This document shows, piece after piece, positions 1 to 8,469 of a DNA stretch of 64,000 bases. Each line of letters opens with the position of its first letter. Within the stretch, counting starts at the first letter, position 1. Origin of the DNA: Bifidobacterium sp. 7101 (lineage in GTDB: Bacteria > Actinomycetota > Actinomycetes > Actinomycetales > Bifidobacteriaceae). The position numbers and the translations under genes are program-made. The stretch lies in NCBI RefSeq assembly GCF_000499285.1, contig NZ_AWUN01000001.1, positions 62,001-126,000 of the forward strand, written 5' to 3'. The notes below the pieces were generated by a model that did not search any database, was not told the DNA's origin, and worked only from the letters and a program-made list of their open reading frames with translations.

Positions 1-26
1 TGAAAGAAACGAAAGAGAGGATTGGC

Positions 27-1466
27 ATGGGCCAAGAGAGCAAGTTCATCTTCCCGTCCGATTTCACTTGGGGAACGGCCACGGCAGCCTTCCAGGTGGA
101 AGGGGCGGCACATGAGGATGGCAGGACGGATTCCATCTGGGACACATATTGCGCCCGGCCGGGCGTGGTAGTCGACGGGTCCAACGGTGATGTGGCCTGC
201 GATCAGTATCATCGCTACCCGCAGGACATAGCCCTGATGAAGCAGATGGGTGTCGGTGCCTACCGCATGTCCATATCCTGGTCCCGTATTTTTCCCACGG
301 CTGGTGGTCCGGTGAACCAGGCCGGGCTGGATCACTACCTGAAGGTCCTTGATATGCTGCGCGACAATGGAATCAGGCCCGTCGTCACCCTGTATCACTG
401 GGATCTTCCCCAGTACCTACAGGATGAAGGCGGCTGGCCCAGCAGGGACACAGCCCTCCGTTTTGGCGACTACGCCTCCGCTCTGGCGGCCTCCTTCGGC
501 GACCGGGTGGACACCTGGACCACCTTGAACGAGCCCTGGTGTGCGGCCTATCTGGGCTATGGGAACGGGGCCCATGCCCCAGGGATCAAGGACTACGACC
601 AGGCCCTGGCCGCCGTCCACCATCTGAGCCTGGCCCATGGCCTGGCCTGTCAAGCCATCAGGGCCCAGGTCGGGCAGGGTGCCCAGCTCTCGGTCACCCT
701 CAACCTTCAGGTGACCCGGGCGGCTTCTGACAGCCCGGAGGACCTCGCCGCCAAGAAGAGGGCCGATCTCTTCGCCAACGAGGTCTTTCTGGCCCCCATG
801 CTGGAAGGTGTCTATCCGGAAGGTGTCAGTCAGGCGGCAGGGGAGGATACCGACTGGCGCTTCGTGCAGGACGGTGACCTGGAGACCATTCATCAGCCCC
901 TTGATGTCCTGGGACTGAACTACTACGCCACCACCTATGTCAAGGCCAGGAAGGCTGATGATGAATCCGCCGATGCGTCGGTCGGTCCCGAGGGCAAGCT
1001 GGTCGATCGTCATGCCAACGCCATGCCGGCCCAGGATGGCGTGGAGGGACTGGCCCCGCAGGGGGAGCTGACAGGGATGGGCTGGAATCAGGAACCTAAG
1101 GGTTTGACTGATGTGCTGGTCGAGCTGGGCCGACGTTTCCCCGACATAGAACTCATGGTGACCGAGAACGGTTCCGCCTGGGATGATCAGGTCAGTCGGG
1201 ATCCGGACGCGCCCAGCGGGAAGATCGTTCACGACCCCAAGCGGGTAGCCTATCTGGAAGAGCATGTCAAGGCCGTGGCCAGGGCCATTCAGGCCGGGGC
1301 TCGGGTTACCGGCTACTTCGCCTGGTCCCTGCTGGACAACTTTGAGTGGGCCCTGGGCTACACCAAGCGCTTTGGGCTGATCAGGGTCGACTATGACACT
1401 CAGGAGCGGATCTGGAAGGATTCGGGAAAGCGCTACTCCCAGATTGTGCAGGCCAATGCCATCTGA
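27..1466 (+). CDS. GH1 family beta-glucosidase
   Basis: This is a 479-residue cytoplasmic glycoside hydrolase of family 1, the usual length for a bacterial beta-glucosidase. The general acid/base lies in the motif TLNEPW (Glu169) and the nucleophile in VTENG (Glu380). The N-terminal FPSDFTWGTATAAFQVEGA signature and the C-terminal FAWSLLDNFEW and YTKRFGLIRVDY blocks are also present. There is no signal peptide, so it should act on imported beta-glucosides. The ATG follows a purine-rich RBS (agagagg). It precedes an importer operon on the same strand, which may supply its substrate. A 58-nt piece of its 3' end (1369-1426) recurs, decayed, at 6586-6643. The family call is firm; the exact aglycone and linkage cannot be read from sequence. 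Confidence 0.95.
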   Translation: MGQESKFIFPSDFTWGTATAAFQVEGAAHEDGRTDSIWDTYCARPGVVVDGSNGDVACDQYHRYPQDIALMKQMGVGAYRMSISWSRIFPTAGGPVNQAGLDHYLKVLDMLRDNGIRPVVTLYHWDLPQYLQDEGGWPSRDTALRFGDYASALAASFGDRVDTWTTLNEPWCAAYLGYGNGAHAPGIKDYDQALAAVHHLSLAHGLACQAIRAQVGQGAQLSVTLNLQVTRAASDSPEDLAAKKRADLFANEVFLAPMLEGVYPEGVSQAAGEDTDWRFVQDGDLETIHQPLDVLGLNYYATTYVKARKADDESADASVGPEGKLVDRHANAMPAQDGVEGLAPQGELTGMGWNQEPKGLTDVLVELGRRFPDIELMVTENGSAWDDQVSRDPDAPSGKIVHDPKRVAYLEEHVKAVARAIQAGARVTGYFAWSLLDNFEWALGYTKRFGLIRVDYDTQERIWKDSGKRYSQIVQANAI

Positions 1467-1560
1467 AAGAGCTCTGATATCGATTGGTCTGCGATCGGTA
1501 ATGGCTCCGCGTGCGATTGGTGGTCCGCACTGCCGATCCTGACCATTTAATCAGGTTGAT

Positions 1561-1600
1561 CATGCCGACGGAGGGGGGGGGTGCTCTTCTCGTCGGCATG
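1561..1600. terminator. 10-bp perfect inverted repeat with G9 loop
   Basis: CATGCCGACG at 1561-1570 pairs exactly with CGTCGGCATG at 1591-1600 around a 20-nt loop that holds nine consecutive G (1573-1581). It lies about 95 bp after the GH1 stop and 10 bp before a -35 box. It may be the GH1 terminator, although only a weak T-run follows, or an upstream regulatory hairpin. The rest of 1467-1734 holds the promoter and operator described next and no gene. Confidence 0.45.
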
Positions 1601-1610
1601 TAGGGCTGAA

Positions 1611-1639
1611 TTGACATTTTTTACAACGTTAGATAAGCT
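1611..1639 (+). promoter_or_regulatory. Promoter of the LplBC-type importer operon with embedded LacI-like operator
   Basis: TTGACA at 1611-1616 and TAAGCT at 1634-1639 are separated by 17 nt. The spacer contains TTACAACGTTAGA, which matches the operator motif found before the GH43 genes of the island at 19.9-31.8 kb. An operator between -35 and -10 implies repression. The predicted 5' UTR is about 90 nt. Confidence 0.6.
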
Positions 1640-1747
1640 TGCGTTGTCATAGCGGCATAGTCGCCGGATATGGATTCCCCCAGGTTCAAGGATTGAGCCG
1701 GATGGGAACGAAACTAGTCATAGAAGGGCAGAGCATGACCGGAACCG

Positions 1748-2749
1748 ATGAAGAAGTCGACCGTCAGGTCAAGACTTCCGGTAAAACCGCGCGCCTCGCC
1801 TCCTCCAAACCCGCCAAGGCGCATAAGACCCTTTCTCGCGGGGGGGGGGGGGTATAAATCTTCCCTGAAGCGCTGTTGGCCTTTATGGGTCATGGTGCTT
1901 CCAGCTATGCTGTTTGTGGCCGTATTCAACTACGGCCCCATGTACGGCATTCAACTGGCATTCAGGAAGTATGATTTCACCAAGGGCCTCACCGGAGGCG
2001 ACTGGGTGGGCTTCCAGTATTTCAGGCAGTTCTTCGCCTCACCTATGTTCAAGCCCCTCATGGTTAACACGATCAGGATTAGTCTGTGGACTCTGGTCAT
2101 GGGCTTCATCGCCCCCATCATCCTGGCTCTCCTGATCAACCAGATCCACTCCACCAAGGTCAAGAGCTTCGTACAGACCATCACTTACATGCCGCACTTC
2201 ATATCTACGGTCGTGATCGTGGCCATGATCAACCTCTTCCTGACCCCGTCCACGGGTCTGCTCACCCGTTTCCTCTCCTTCCTTCACATTGACAATGCCA
2301 ACTTCATGGGGAACCCCAGCACCTTTACGCCAATCTACTGGATCAGCGAGGTCTGGCAGCATATGGGCTGGAACTCGATCATCTACCTGGCCGCACTCAG
2401 TTCGGTCGACGTGGCCCTCTACGAGGCAGCCAAGATGGATGGGGCAGGCCGCTTCCAGTTGATTCGTTACATCGATATACCTGCCATAATGCCTACCGCC
2501 GGCGTCCTCCTGATCCTGAACATGGGCGGTGTGCTCAACGTAGGCTTCGAAAAGGTGTTCCTCATGCAGAACACCCTGAACCTACCGGCCTCCGAAGTCA
2601 TATCGACCTACACCTACAAAATCGGCATTCTGCAAAATCAATTCTCATATTCCACGGCTATCGGCCTATTCAACATGCTCATTAATTTCGTCTTCCTGGT
2701 CATCGCCAATCAGATCTCCAGGAGGGTGTCTCATACCGGCATCTTCTGA
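1748..2749 (+). CDS. ABC sugar transporter permease, LplB type, with G13 tract in its 5' end
   Basis: This is an integral membrane permease of the LplB/MalF-like class, with about six membrane segments and the EAA loop YEAAKMDGAGRFQLIRYIDI facing the ATPase. It pairs with the permease starting at 2766 and the binding protein at 4560. As sequenced, the frame opens at ATG 1748, which has a poor RBS and gives an odd proline- and arginine-rich N-terminus. A better start, ATG 1735 with AAGGG six bases upstream, is in another frame and reads MTGTDEEVDRQVKT. That frame runs into the 13-G run at 1840-1852 and stops at 1855-1857. With 12 or 15 G it would join the permease frame to give a natural protein (337 residues at G12). 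This looks like a phase-variable tract or a homopolymer length error. No ATPase gene is nearby; a shared MsmK-like ATPase is the usual partner. Confidence 0.85.
   Translation: MKKSTVRSRLPVKPRASPPPNPPRRIRPFLAGGGGYKSSLKRCWPLWVMVLPAMLFVAVFNYGPMYGIQLAFRKYDFTKGLTGGDWVGFQYFRQFFASPMFKPLMVNTIRISLWTLVMGFIAPIILALLINQIHSTKVKSFVQTITYMPHFISTVVIVAMINLFLTPSTGLLTRFLSFLHIDNANFMGNPSTFTPIYWISEVWQHMGWNSIIYLAALSSVDVALYEAAKMDGAGRFQLIRYIDIPAIMPTAGVLLILNMGGVLNVGFEKVFLMQNTLNLPASEVISTYTYKIGILQNQFSYSTAIGLFNMLINFVFLVIANQISRRVSHTGIF
1840..1852 (+). repeat. Homopolymeric G13 tract
   Basis: Thirteen consecutive G lie inside the 5' coding part of the first permease gene. The number of G decides whether the well-placed start at 1735 is in frame with the transmembrane domain. 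Long G runs of this kind are known slipped-strand hotspots in contingency genes. Confidence 0.95.
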
Positions 2750-2765
2750 GGGGGAGGAAGACAAA

Positions 2766-3704
2766 ATGGAAAACACGCAAGATATGGCACGCTCCGGGGC
2801 CCGCAGGGTCAGACGGCTGATTGGGGGCAGAACGCTGGGAGACTGGGTGGCTGACCTGATTATCGTCCTCATCCTGCTACTGATAGTGGCCTCCATCCTC
2901 TATCCAATTTGGTTCATCATCATCGCTTCGGTCTCGGATCAGACCCTGGTCAATACAGGCCAGGTCACCTGGTTTCCCAAGGGCATTTCAGCCTATGGCT
3001 TCCAGCAGATTCTGGGGGATGACAGAATCTGGAACGGCTACCGGAATACGTTGATTTACACTGTGGCAGGCACCGTTTTGAACTTGGTGGTCACGATGCC
3101 GGCGGCTTTCGCCCTCTCCCGACCCGAGTTCAAGTGGCGCCGCCTGATCATGCTCTTCTTCACCATTACCATGTTCGTCAACGGCGGTTTGATCCCCACA
3201 TACCTTCTTTACAAGCAGCTGGACCTCCTGGACTCCTGGGCGGTCTTCGTCATTCCCCAGGCCCTGAATGTCTACAACCTGATCATCGCCCGGTCCTTCT
3301 TCGAGAGCTCCATCCCCGAGGACCTCCACGATGCCGCTCAGATTGACGGGGTGGGGTACTTCCGCTACTTTACGCGGATTGTCATCCCCCTGAGTTCTGC
3401 GATCATCGCCGTCATCGGCCTGTACTACCTGGTACAGCACTGGAATGACTTCTTTACCGGTCTGGTATACATACGCACCTACGACAAGCAGCCACTCCAG
3501 ATCGTCCTGCGTGACATCCTCCTGTCCAACCAAGCTTTCCAGGGAGGGTCGGGCTCGACAGCCGGCGCTGGATACGGACAGGAGTTCGCTGATCAGATCA
3601 AGTACGGGGTGATCATCGTCTCCACCCTCCCTCTCCTGGTCATCTACCCCTTCATACAGAAGTACTTCAACAAAGGTGTCATGATCGGGGCAATCAAGGG
3701 CTGA
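2766..3704 (+). CDS. ABC sugar transporter permease, LplC/MalG type
   Basis: This 312-residue permease has the six-helix MalG-like fold. A cytoplasmic N-terminus of about 30 residues is followed by a first long membrane segment near residues 35-60. The EAA loop EDLHDAAQIDGVGYF is followed by a conserved IVIPL helix, and the C-terminus YFNKGVMIGAIKG is typical of the LplC group. It starts 16 bp after the stop of the preceding permease, with GGGGGAGGAAG just upstream, so the two are co-transcribed and probably form the heterodimeric channel. Substrate cannot be set from sequence; LplABC-type systems with a DUF624 partner usually carry plant-derived oligosaccharides. Confidence 0.93.
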   Translation: MENTQDMARSGARRVRRLIGGRTLGDWVADLIIVLILLLIVASILYPIWFIIIASVSDQTLVNTGQVTWFPKGISAYGFQQILGDDRIWNGYRNTLIYTVAGTVLNLVVTMPAAFALSRPEFKWRRLIMLFFTITMFVNGGLIPTYLLYKQLDLLDSWAVFVIPQALNVYNLIIARSFFESSIPEDLHDAAQIDGVGYFRYFTRIVIPLSSAIIAVIGLYYLVQHWNDFFTGLVYIRTYDKQPLQIVLRDILLSNQAFQGGSGSTAGAGYGQEFADQIKYGVIIVSTLPLLVIYPFIQKYFNKGVMIGAIKG

Positions 3705-3789
3705 TTGCACCGGACCGTCCTACTGACGGGGAACAAAGACAAGACGTATGGGCCGGACAGCTATGGCTGTGCCCGGGGAAGGAGGAAGC

Positions 3790-4461
3790 ATGCACAGATT
3801 CGCCCTCGGATACGAGCAGGCGGCCCGCTTGGTCCTGGTGACCTTCATCACGAACCTGGCTCTACTGGCACATACCATCATGGGGCTTGTTCTGGTAGGC
3901 TTCTTCCCCTCCCTGGCCGCGACCTGCGGGGTTTTCAGGAGGTGGCTGACAGATGAGGACAGGGAGTGGGGGATTGCCCAGACCTGGCGGACCTTCCACC
4001 GTCTGTGGAAGAGGGAGCTCAGAGGGGCCAACATCTTCGGTTGGGGGCAGGCCGCCATCTGGGCCCTCCTGCTGGGGGATTATTGGATTGTCAACTTTCA
4101 TCGGACCGGCAGGGTCGGGGTTTTCGTCTCTGGCATCCTCTTCTGCCTCATGGTCTTCCTGATTCTCGCCACTGCCCTGTCCTGGGTCCTCTTCGCCCTT
4201 TACGACCAGGGGGTCGGTTGGATCCTGGTCAGGTCGGTTCAAATGGTCCTGGCGCGCCCCTGGATGAGTGTGGTTCTGGCTTTCGGCCTGGCCCTTATGG
4301 CCTTTGCCTGCTGGTCCTGGCCTGGCCTGGCTGTGGTCTTCGGGCCTGCACTGCCCTGCCTCCTGTCGTCGTCAGCGGTCTGGTTCTACGGCAGGCTCGA
4401 TGGTTTTTCCGTCCGGATGCGCCAGGGCGCGCAGGGCGGGATGGCAACGAAAGGAGAGTGA
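3790..4461 (+). CDS. DUF624 (YesL-like) membrane protein
   Basis: This 223-residue integral membrane protein has about five hydrophobic helices. It resembles the DUF624/YesL family, which is nearly always encoded within LplABC-type oligosaccharide transporter operons. The segment GVFRRWLTDEDREWGIAQTW early in the protein is the kind of charged loop the family shows. ATG 3790 was chosen over an in-frame ATG at 3748 because GGAAGGAGG sits immediately before it. Its biochemical role is unknown; its position between permease and binding-protein genes supports an accessory role in uptake. Confidence 0.85.
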   Translation: MHRFALGYEQAARLVLVTFITNLALLAHTIMGLVLVGFFPSLAATCGVFRRWLTDEDREWGIAQTWRTFHRLWKRELRGANIFGWGQAAIWALLLGDYWIVNFHRTGRVGVFVSGILFCLMVFLILATALSWVLFALYDQGVGWILVRSVQMVLARPWMSVVLAFGLALMAFACWSWPGLAVVFGPALPCLLSSSAVWFYGRLDGFSVRMRQGAQGGMATKGE

Positions 4462-4559
4462 CGGATTCGTCCTTTTACGTACATTGCCCGGATCGATGCG
4501 ATTGGTGCATGGGCCCGGGGTAAGCAGAGAAGTTCACTGTCGAACAGGAGAAGCGAATC

Positions 4560-6182
4560 ATGAGTTCGTTTGGGAAACACAGTTTCAGAAACCGTCTGGT
4601 GGCCGTGGGGGCCATGACGATGGCCATGTCGATGATGCTGGCCGGTTGCGGCGGTTCCAAGGAACCCACCACCAATGCCCAGGGCCAGCCGATCATCACG
4701 ATAGCCGTGGCCAAGCACCCTTTGACCAAGAAGATATCCAAGATGAAGTGGCCCAAGCAGCTGGAGAAGGAGTGTGGCTGCGAAATCCATTGGCAGGAGG
4801 CCAGCTCGGACTGGGACCAGAAGAAGCAGGCCATGCTGGCAGCCGGCGATGTGCCCGACCTCATCCTCAAGGGGATCAACCTGGCAGACATAGCCACTTA
4901 CAGCACCCTCTTCGAGGATCTGAGCCAGGACCTGGATAAGATGCCGAATGTCAAGAAGATGTTCAAGACCGACCCCACGGCCAAGCAGGTGGTCTCCATG
5001 CCTGACGGGAAGATCTACATCCTGCCCGCTGTCAAGAAGGGAATCTGGCCCAAGGCAGTCAGCCACATGTACATCAACAAACAGTGGCTGGACAAGCTGG
5101 GCCTGCAGGTGCCGACCACCTGGGATGAGCTTGAGGAGGTGCTCAAGGCCTTCAAGACCAAGGACCCCAATGGCAACGGACAAGCCGACGAGATCCCCTT
5201 CGACTTCCAGTCTCCCGGTACCGGAGGCTTCGGTGACTATCAGCCCACCCTCCTGTTGGGGAGCCTAGGCATCGTGACGTCGGTAGGTGGCACTCAGGGC
5301 TACTATGCCGACAAGGGCAAGATCAAGTCCTTCCTGACCGATGACCGCTACAAGGAGCTGATCCAGTTCCTCAACAGGCTCTGGGGTGAGGGGTTGATCG
5401 CCAAGGACGCTTTCACCCACGACTACTCCAAGTCCCAGTCCACCGCACGAGGACAGGGCGACAAGGCCAAAATCGGCTTCACCTGGGGGTGGACGGCTTC
5501 CGACCGCTTTGGTGACAAGTTGGCCAGTCAGTATGTGGCCATGCCGCAGCTAAAGGCCAAGGCCGACCAGAATCCGGATGAGCTGGTCTACGACACCCAG
5601 GGGGACCGGTTGGACTATAGTGAGTTCGCACTGGTGGTCTCGGCCAAGAGCAAGAACAAGGAAACCGCCATCAAGGTGGCCAACGCCTTCTATGGGCAGG
5701 ACATGTCCCTGCAGATGCTCTGGGGTGACCTAGGCACGGACGTGCAGAAGACAGGGCCGGACTCCTATAAGGTCCTGCCGCCTGCTGACTCCAGCAAGGA
5801 CCCCTCCACCTGGAAGTGGACGGAGACCCTGGCTGATGATTCTCCCTACTGGATCCGTCCCAATCTCAAGATCGAGCTGCCAGCAGATCTTGAGGAGGTC
5901 AAGAGCCAGGAGCAGCCCCTTGAGCCGGCCCTGTCCCATGTGGACCCCAAGCTGGATGTCATTCCGGGTGCCCTCAAGTATTCCTCCGAGGATCAGACCA
6001 CCATGCAGAACAACAACACGACCCTGATGAACACCGCTATGACCAAGTTCGCCCAGTGGGTGACCAAGGGTGGTGTGGACCAGGATTGGGACAACTATGT
6101 GCAGACCCTGAAAAAGGCCAATTTGGATCAGAACATCAAATTGGTGCAGAAGGCCTACGACCAGTACTACTCAAAGAATTGA
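4560..6182 (+). CDS. Extracellular sugar-binding lipoprotein (LplA type)
   Basis: This 540-residue solute-binding protein belongs to the large LplA-like class of family 1 binding proteins. A basic N-terminus and hydrophobic stretch end in the lipobox MLAGC, with the lipidated cysteine at residue 30. The mature part begins with a Gly/Ser-rich linker and then ITIAVAKHPL, typical of the first lobe. It closes the importer operon and should deliver ligand to the two permeases. AGGAGAAGCGAATC precedes the ATG. The length, over 500 residues, fits oligosaccharide binders of this group. The ligand is not known; a shared operator suggests an arabinan-related or other plant-derived sugar. Confidence 0.93.
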   Translation: MSSFGKHSFRNRLVAVGAMTMAMSMMLAGCGGSKEPTTNAQGQPIITIAVAKHPLTKKISKMKWPKQLEKECGCEIHWQEASSDWDQKKQAMLAAGDVPDLILKGINLADIATYSTLFEDLSQDLDKMPNVKKMFKTDPTAKQVVSMPDGKIYILPAVKKGIWPKAVSHMYINKQWLDKLGLQVPTTWDELEEVLKAFKTKDPNGNGQADEIPFDFQSPGTGGFGDYQPTLLLGSLGIVTSVGGTQGYYADKGKIKSFLTDDRYKELIQFLNRLWGEGLIAKDAFTHDYSKSQSTARGQGDKAKIGFTWGWTASDRFGDKLASQYVAMPQLKAKADQNPDELVYDTQGDRLDYSEFALVVSAKSKNKETAIKVANAFYGQDMSLQMLWGDLGTDVQKTGPDSYKVLPPADSSKDPSTWKWTETLADDSPYWIRPNLKIELPADLEEVKSQEQPLEPALSHVDPKLDVIPGALKYSSEDQTTMQNNNTTLMNTAMTKFAQWVTKGGVDQDWDNYVQTLKKANLDQNIKLVQKAYDQYYSKN

Positions 6183-6505
6183 CAGATGCGGACGTGCCCT
6201 GGGGTCCCCAGTGATTCAAGGAAGGTCTCCAGGGTTCGTCGGACCCCGTGCCCGCCCAAACTATACGATATGGTCTTCGGGAGGACCGATGAGGCGGCCG
6301 GGTTGGTGACTGGCCGGTTGGCAACTGGCCACCGTTTGAGTTCAGGGTGGTCTCAGTCCACCTCTCAGAGCTCGGCACAGTCTCTAGAGCGCTGCCGTAT
6401 TCACGGAACAGGAGGGCTGCCCGCCGGGCTCTTGCCTTCTCCCGGTGGGTTGCCCTCTTGCACCATTGTGTCCGGCCGCCTACATTCCCTACCGGAGTGA
6501 TCATG
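6183..6505. other. Gene-free stretch between importer operon and mosaic remnant
   Basis: No convincing gene, RNA or terminator was recognised here. Short frames exist on both strands but none has a family signature, a good RBS or natural composition. A small tandem echo of CTGGCCGGTTGG/CAACTGGCC occurs near 6309-6332. Given the mosaic immediately downstream, this may be decayed sequence. Confidence 0.5.
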
Positions 6506-6643
6506 ACCGGTAATCATGAGAAAGTGGTGTAGGAGCTCTATGCCTGGTTCGACGCCGTCATCGGCTATCTGTCGGCATGCATCGAGCTTTGGGCTGATCA
6601 GAGTCGACTATGACACTCAGGAGCGGTTCTGGAAGGATTCCGG
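6506..6643 (+). pseudogene. Mosaic remnant: two metG fragments joined to a GH1 3' fragment
   Basis: Three pieces explain all 138 nt. Positions 6506-6537 match metG 11042-11073 at 29/32. Positions 6534-6586 match metG 11505-11557 at 49/53. Positions 6586-6643 match the GH1 gene 1369-1426 at 55/58. The first junction shares AGCT and the second shares only GC, as expected for microhomology-mediated joining or template switching. All pieces keep the sense orientation of their sources, and most differences are transitions. An in-frame TAG replaces a metG Gln codon, so no functional protein is expected. On the minus strand this stretch lies just downstream of pmt. Confidence 0.85.
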
Positions 6644-6676
6644 TCTGAGCACGACGGCTTATAAACGCGTCCGCGA

Positions 6677-6704
6677 GGCGGTTGGGCATCGCTGTCCGAC
6701 CGCC
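6677..6704 (-). terminator. Possible hairpin after pmt
   Basis: GGCGGT and ACCGCC flank a 16-nt interior that can pair further (TGG/TCC with a bulge). It lies 12 bp past the pmt stop on the pmt transcript, but no T-run follows on the minus strand, so termination may be weak and read-through into the mosaic remnant is possible. Confidence 0.35.
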
Positions 6705-6715
6705 CCGCCTTTGTC

Positions 6716-8461
6716 TTAGATCCAGCTGGACAGCCACATATGCATGCGCCAGAAGTCGTAGGGGATAGGCATGGCGGTCCACAGTGGATAGAAGAAGACC
6801 GAAGTCAGGCCAAGCAGGGTTAGGCCCATGATCATGGTCTGCCGGTAGAGGACGCTGTCCGAGTTCTGCCGTAGCCAGTTGACCACGTAACAGATTGCCA
6901 GAATCATCCAGGGCAGGATGACGATGGAATAGAAGGTGAAGGTGGTCCGGTTCATATATTGGACCCAGGGCAGCCAGCCGGCCAACATGCCTGCCAACAC
7001 ACCCCAGATGCGCCAATCTCCGTGCTTGACCACGACGGCGATGACGATGGCCAGGATTACGCAGATGCTGCCAAGCCACCAGGTCAGAGGATTGCCCAGG
7101 GAGGTGACGGCCGCCACGCAGGGGGAGTCCTTGGCCAGTCCGCACAGGCCGGGGAAGCCCGTGAGCTTCTGCCAGTAGAAACTGGTGGGCCTGATTTGCA
7201 GGGGCCATGTCAGGGGATTGGCCATGTATGGATGGCGGGTATGCAGAGTGGTGTGGAAGTGCCACATCTGCCGATGGTATTCAGCCAGGGATCGGAGCCC
7301 CTCCGGCAACCAGGTCAGACCCTGACCAGGGTGCTGGGCCGCCCAATTGTGCATGAATGAATCGCCGTGCAGGAACCACCCCGTCCAGGAGGCCAGATAG
7401 GTGCCCGCCCAGATGGGAATCATAAGCAAGGCCGCCGGCAGCCCGTCCCGGAACACGGCACTCTGCAACCAGGATCCGTATCCTGCCTGATGGCGCTCCC
7501 AGCCGTCCCAGAGCACCGAGATCAGGGCGAAGACGGCGAAGAAATAGGCACCTGACCACTTGGTGCCGGTGGCCAGACCCAGTAGCAGGGCGGCGGCCGT
7601 CCGCCACCAGGACCAGGCGATGAAGGGGCCGGTGGTGGCCACGGGCAGCTCGACACGGCTTTCCTGCCCTTGATGCCCCTGTGACTGAATGACCTTCACC
7701 CGGTAGTGCAGACGGAAGTCAGCCTGGTCCTTGGCCCAGGATTGTCGCAGCCTGGCCCGAGCCCAGTCCCGATGGCCCATCAGGCACAGCCAGGCCCCCA
7801 GGACGAAGATCATGACGAAGTTGTCCAGCAGGCCGGTACGGCTCATGACGATGCCTAGACCGTCTATGGCCATGAGGAAGCCGGCCGTCAGGGCGATAGG
7901 CAGGTTATGGAAGAGGCGCAGGGCCACACGGCAGAGCAGCAGGATGGCGATGGTGCCGGCCAGGGCGGTGGCCACTCGCCAGGCGAAGGGGTTGCCGGCT
8001 CCACCGAAGAGCTTGAGTCCCAGGGCGATGCACCATTTGCCCACCGGCGGGTGAACCACGTATTCGGCCTGGGGCAGCCAGCCGTTGGTGTGCCCCTGGG
8101 CGAAGATCTGGTCGATGGGAAGGTCCAGCGGGCCGGCTGTTTTCGGCCAGTTGCGGGGCTCGCCGGTCATCAGCATGGTCCAGGCGTCTTTGACGTAATA
8201 GGTCTCGTCGAAGACGATGGCCCGGGGGCTGCCCAGCCGCACAAATCGCAGGAGCCCGCCTAGAAGAGCCATGAGGATGCAGGCCAGCCAGCCGCTCTGC
8301 CGATGGGAGAGCCGGGGAATCCGGTTGATCCCTCTCTTGGTATGCTGACCCTTGGGCCTGTTGAAGATGGACAGCATGGCAGGGCGACCGGACCGGTGGG
8401 CGGCGTGCCTGCCGTGTCTGGAGGAGCGATGCTGCGAAGAAAGCCCTGCCAAAGATGTCAT
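6716..8461 (-). CDS. pmt: Dolichyl-phosphate-mannose--protein mannosyltransferase family (PMT) protein
   Basis: This multi-spanning GT39-type membrane enzyme of about 581 residues would transfer mannose from a polyprenyl phosphate carrier to secreted proteins. The first luminal loop holds IVFDETYYVKDAWTM, whose Asp-Glu pair is the family's catalytic acidic motif. Later blocks include GTKWSGAYF and the motif HTRHPYMANPLTWPLQ, both typical of actinobacterial Pmt. Roughly ten or more hydrophobic helices follow. The start is taken at ATG 8461 (GTG 8464 is an alternative). The divergent rsmI start is only 30 bp away. A TAATCT -10 box on the minus strand (8475-8470) suggests a leaderless mRNA. Actinobacterial homologues glycosylate secreted proteins in a Sec-coupled way. 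Confidence 0.92.
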   Translation of the reverse strand: MTSLAGLSSQHRSSRHGRHAAHRSGRPAMLSIFNRPKGQHTKRGINRIPRLSHRQSGWLACILMALLGGLLRFVRLGSPRAIVFDETYYVKDAWTMLMTGEPRNWPKTAGPLDLPIDQIFAQGHTNGWLPQAEYVVHPPVGKWCIALGLKLFGGAGNPFAWRVATALAGTIAILLLCRVALRLFHNLPIALTAGFLMAIDGLGIVMSRTGLLDNFVMIFVLGAWLCLMGHRDWARARLRQSWAKDQADFRLHYRVKVIQSQGHQGQESRVELPVATTGPFIAWSWWRTAAALLLGLATGTKWSGAYFFAVFALISVLWDGWERHQAGYGSWLQSAVFRDGLPAALLMIPIWAGTYLASWTGWFLHGDSFMHNWAAQHPGQGLTWLPEGLRSLAEYHRQMWHFHTTLHTRHPYMANPLTWPLQIRPTSFYWQKLTGFPGLCGLAKDSPCVAAVTSLGNPLTWWLGSICVILAIVIAVVVKHGDWRIWGVLAGMLAGWLPWVQYMNRTTFTFYSIVILPWMILAICYVVNWLRQNSDSVLYRQTMIMGLTLLGLTSVFFYPLWTAMPIPYDFWRMHMWLSSWI

Positions 8462-8469
8462 CACCCCCT

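Noticed and set aside
6136-6504. 122-codon minus-strand frame after the first importer operon
   Set aside because: Overlaps the binding-protein 3' end, no RBS, Arg/Thr/Pro-rich with no family; treated as non-coding.
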